Shown piece after piece: positions 61,549 through 64,000 of a DNA stretch of 64,000 nt. The notes under the pieces are model-generated. The model was not told where the DNA came from and ran no database searches. It saw only the letters and a program-made list of their open reading frames with translations. Position 1 is the stretch's first letter. Each line of letters opens with the position of its first letter. The stretch lies in the NCBI RefSeq assembly GCF_900115435.1, contig NZ_FOWK01000008.1, positions 1 through 64,000 on the forward strand, written 5' to 3'. This DNA is from Prevotella sp. tf2-5. GTDB taxonomy: Bacteria; Bacteroidota; Bacteroidia; Bacteroidales; Bacteroidaceae. Both the position numbers and the translations under genes were made by a program.

Positions 61549-63999
61549 CCACTCCGTAGGCGACTGTCCTGTACTTTGCTTAAAACAACGGCTGAAATAC
61601 TTGGGGTCTGTGAATCCGCAGGCGTATGCCACCTCTGCCACTGTCTTGTTACTATTACGAAGCAACTGGCATGCCCGTTTGATGCGGGCCTCACGCAACA
61701 GATCCTGTGGCGTGATACCCATCGCCTGTTTTAACTTACGCTGGAGACCGCTACGACTGGTGGCGGCAGCCGATGCCATGTCGCCCACGCCGATATCACC
61801 GTTCGATATATTCTCCTCAATAAAGGTCATCACACGTTCCAGCATGGGATCGTTGGCTGTTGGCGATTGGCTATTGGCTGTGGACTCTTGGCTATGGTCT
61901 TCTTCCAGCAATGCCAGATACTTCTCTAGGGTTTCGTGTTGTTGGCGTTTGATACGCCTTATATATAACAAGGTGTAAACTACCGCAGCCACCACACCAA
62001 TGACGAGCAGCAGGATGAGCAGTTGACCATACCATGCCTCCCAGAACGTAGGTTTGACGATGACGGTGATGCTCCGTATGTTGTCTTGCCATTCACCGTC
62101 GGCATTCGTAGAGCGGATCTCCAACAGATAGGTGCCTGGCTCCATATCGAGCAGCGTTGCCGTGCGGTCATGTCCGATATAGTTCCACTGGTCGTCTGTC
62201 GACAGGCGGAAGGCGTAGTTGATGCGTTCGGAGGCACTATAGTCGAGGGCGGCAAAGCGTACTGTCAGGTTGCGCTCTTGTGGTTGGAGTATCAGTGTGT
62301 CGAGTGACTCTGCTCCCCAGGTACTCCTTACCTCAGCCTTCTTACCTCTTACCTCTATCTGTGTCAGCACCACCCGGGGCTTCATCGTATGGACGGTCAT
62401 CTGTTGGAGGGTCGTGATGAAGGCACCGTCCATCAGTCCGAAGAGCCAGTGGTTGTTGCTGAGTGTCAGGGGATGCGCCTCACTGAAACGGTAGTCGCTG
62501 TTGAAGAAATGGGCATCCAGCACACGTCCCTGCAAGGTGGAGTCTAACAACGTGACATGGTGGCTGCCTACGGCGATCAACCCTCCTTCTTTAATCGTTG
62601 CGAGAGACTGTATGACATCAGAGGTGAGAGGGGAGAGATGGGAGGATAGGGGACGGAAGGAGAGCTTCTCTGCCAACAGGTCCGTACCTTCAATCAGGTT
62701 GACACCGCCACTCTCCGTACCAACGAAGTACCTGTCTTGTCGGTCTTTTGTCACATCCATGACGGCACTGCAGCTCAGACTGTTCTTACGGTCCGGCTCA
62801 CGCTGATGACACAGGAAGTGCATCTTGTCGGCATCACGCTCCATCTTTGCCACTACCAGTCCATTGCCTGTCGCCACCATCATGATGTCGTTTTGGGTAA
62901 AGAAGAGGTATCGGCACCGGGCGTTGCTGTCTTTCGGATAGTGCTTGGGGATGAGGAACAGGGGTTTATCCGTCTTCTGCTGGGAGGTATAGAAGATGCC
63001 TCCACCCAGTGATGCCACCCACAGACGACCCCAGCGGTCTTCCTGGATATGGTAGATGTCCTGATGGGGCAGATCGGTGAAATGGGCTATCTGGTATGCC
63101 TCGGCACCGATGGGTTGCAGACGGAAGAGTCCGTCGGGCTTCGTGCCCAGCCATAGGGTGCCGTCCTTGTCTTCATACATGCAATAGACGGCGGCACCGA
63201 ACGGGGTATAGCTCTGATGCACTCTGCCGTCAGGTCCTAGATAGCCCAGAAGGTGATGGTCCATACTGTTGTAGACACGTACCGCCTTGTCGTCCTTGGT
63301 GGCGATGAAGAAATGTCCCTTGCTGTCGGCAAACAGACATTTCACCTCTGCGCGAGGCTCTATGGCAAGCCGTTGGACAGGCTGTATTCTAGTACTGAAC
63401 CTATAGATGCTGCCATAGTCTATCGCCCATAGGTTTCCTTGGTTGTCTGGTGCCACAAAGGTCAGCGTCTTAAAGGATACTGGCAAGGGATAAACAGTCT
63501 CTTTGCCGTCGTGCAGGAAGGTCAGCACACCATCGCCCTGCACGGTCCATTGTGTCTGATGACTGTCAGTCCATGTGTAGTGCTTTCCGTTGAGCAGTGA
63601 GCGGCTCTGTCTGTAATCCCAGGTATATTCCTTCGTATGCTGCCTCTCTTGGTCGGTCAGGTCGCGGAAGCGGTAGTTGTCAAGGTCGAAGATATAATAT
63701 TCTGTATCTACCTGGCACAGGATGAGTCCGCCAGGCAGTAGGTTGATGTTACGTATACGGTCTGTGGTCATGTGGCACCCGTCACCCACTTGTGGCTTGA
63801 AGGTCTGGAACTCATAACCGTCATAGCGGCAGAGTCCGTTCCAGGTGGCAAACCACATGAAGCCCTGCTCGTCCTGCAATAGTTGGGTGAGATGGGAGGA
63901 GGGAACGCCGTCGTCCTCGTCATATTGGACGACATTACACAAGGGCTGGGCCGTTGTCGTCAGACACGCCAGCCATCCTATTATCACCGTCCATATCAC
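61531..63999 (-). CDS. Membrane sensor with propellers, Y_Y_Y and AraC domain
   Basis: At least 822 residues; the reading frame opens at a GTG one base from the window edge, so the true start may lie outside. A signal-like hydrophobic start is followed by periplasmic propeller repeats (GFMWFATWNGLCRYDGYEF, GTLWLGTKPDGLFRL, GRLWVASLGGGIFYT), a Y_Y_Y domain and one membrane helix (about 665-690). The cytoplasmic part is only a helix and a C-terminal AraC domain (SRSGLQRKLKQAMGITPQDL, VAYACGFTDPKYFSRCFKQS). There is no kinase or receiver domain. It lies directly upstream of the pectin esterase gene and probably activates it. Confidence 0.88.
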   Translation of the reverse strand: MIWTVIIGWLACLTTTAQPLCNVVQYDEDDGVPSSHLTQLLQDEQGFMWFATWNGLCRYDGYEFQTFKPQVGDGCHMTTDRIRNINLLPGGLILCQVDTEYYIFDLDNYRFRDLTDQERQHTKEYTWDYRQSRSLLNGKHYTWTDSHQTQWTVQGDGVLTFLHDGKETVYPLPVSFKTLTFVAPDNQGNLWAIDYGSIYRFSTRIQPVQRLAIEPRAEVKCLFADSKGHFFIATKDDKAVRVYNSMDHHLLGYLGPDGRVHQSYTPFGAAVYCMYEDKDGTLWLGTKPDGLFRLQPIGAEAYQIAHFTDLPHQDIYHIQEDRWGRLWVASLGGGIFYTSQQKTDKPLFLIPKHYPKDSNARCRYLFFTQNDIMMVATGNGLVVAKMERDADKMHFLCHQREPDRKNSLSCSAVMDVTKDRQDRYFVGTESGGVNLIEGTDLLAEKLSFRPLSSHLSPLTSDVIQSLATIKEGGLIAVGSHHVTLLDSTLQGRVLDAHFFNSDYRFSEAHPLTLSNNHWLFGLMDGAFITTLQQMTVHTMKPRVVLTQIEVRGKKAEVRSTWGAESLDTLILQPQERNLTVRFAALDYSASERINYAFRLSTDDQWNYIGHDRTATLLDMEPGTYLLEIRSTNADGEWQDNIRSITVIVKPTFWEAWYGQLLILLLVIGVVAAVVYTLLYIRRIKRQQHETLEKYLALLEEDHSQESTANSQSPTANDPMLERVMTFIEENISNGDIGVGDMASAAATSRSGLQRKLKQAMGITPQDLLREARIKRACQLLRNSNKTVAEVAYACGFTDPKYFSRCFKQSTGQSPTEWKNASE

Positions 64000-64000
64000 G

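Noticed and set aside
61419..61694. N-terminal extension of the pectin esterase frame
   Set aside because: The extension runs back through the terminator and the upstream gene; the signal peptide starts at 61418.

Overview
The window looks like part of a Bacteroidales chromosome, most likely Prevotella or a close relative (Segatella, Xylanibacter). The reasons are several promoters of the Bacteroidetes form TTTG-N19/20-TAnnTTTG, families typical of the phylum (DUF5686, GIN-domain DUF2807, DUF2723, propeller/Y_Y_Y sensors), C-terminal tails resembling type IX secretion sorting signals, and many plant-glycan enzymes. I saw no rRNA, tRNA, CRISPR array or intact transposase.

Positions 1-7500 form a visibly AT-rich accessory island. 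It holds a dispersed 224-bp repeat, a small helical protein with its own terminator, an HNH nuclease, and a tight minus-strand operon (5571 to 1747). That operon encodes two small unknown proteins, a PD-(D/E)XK nuclease-like protein, an MBL/beta-CASP hydrolase and a calcineurin-like phosphoesterase. Two more small unknown genes, a candidate structured RNA or mobile element, and a HigBA-type toxin-antitoxin locus follow. In that locus the toxin has lost its middle while the antitoxin, promoter and operator remain.

Positions 7652-25425 are mostly housekeeping and envelope genes: a thioredoxin/hydrolase fusion, a polysaccharide deacetylase, a giant DUF2723 membrane protein, and a six-gene minus-strand operon (RlmL-like methyltransferase, DPP-IV-like peptidase, serB, purD, a membrane protein, a DedA/VTT protein). 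Facing away is an operon of a PAS histidine kinase, a DUF5686 protein and a GIN-domain protein.

Positions 25481-34062 hold a PL11 rhamnogalacturonan lyase, then a 1-kb gene-free region with a nested, roughly 510-bp inverted repeat and a second copy of the 224-bp repeat. A minus-strand operon of a leukocidin-like lipoprotein, an amidohydrolase and a secreted subtilase follows.

Positions 35804-52777 are a glycan locus. A GH3 gene is coupled to a LuxR response regulator, followed by a candidate small RNA, a LacI-type regulator with its own operator, and one long operon. The operon runs propeller sensor with a degenerate kinase, PA14-containing GH31, TPR histidine kinase, GH2, second GH31. The enzyme set suits xyloglucan-type oligosaccharides, but there is no SusC/SusD pair.

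Positions 52821-63999 carry a sodium:solute symporter, a porin, an exported UlaG-like lactonase, and a 1688-residue CE12-CE8 pectin esterase preceded by a membrane sensor ending in an AraC domain. Pectin (PL11, CE12, CE8) and xyloglucan-type enzymes together point to a plant-cell-wall degrader of the rumen or gut.
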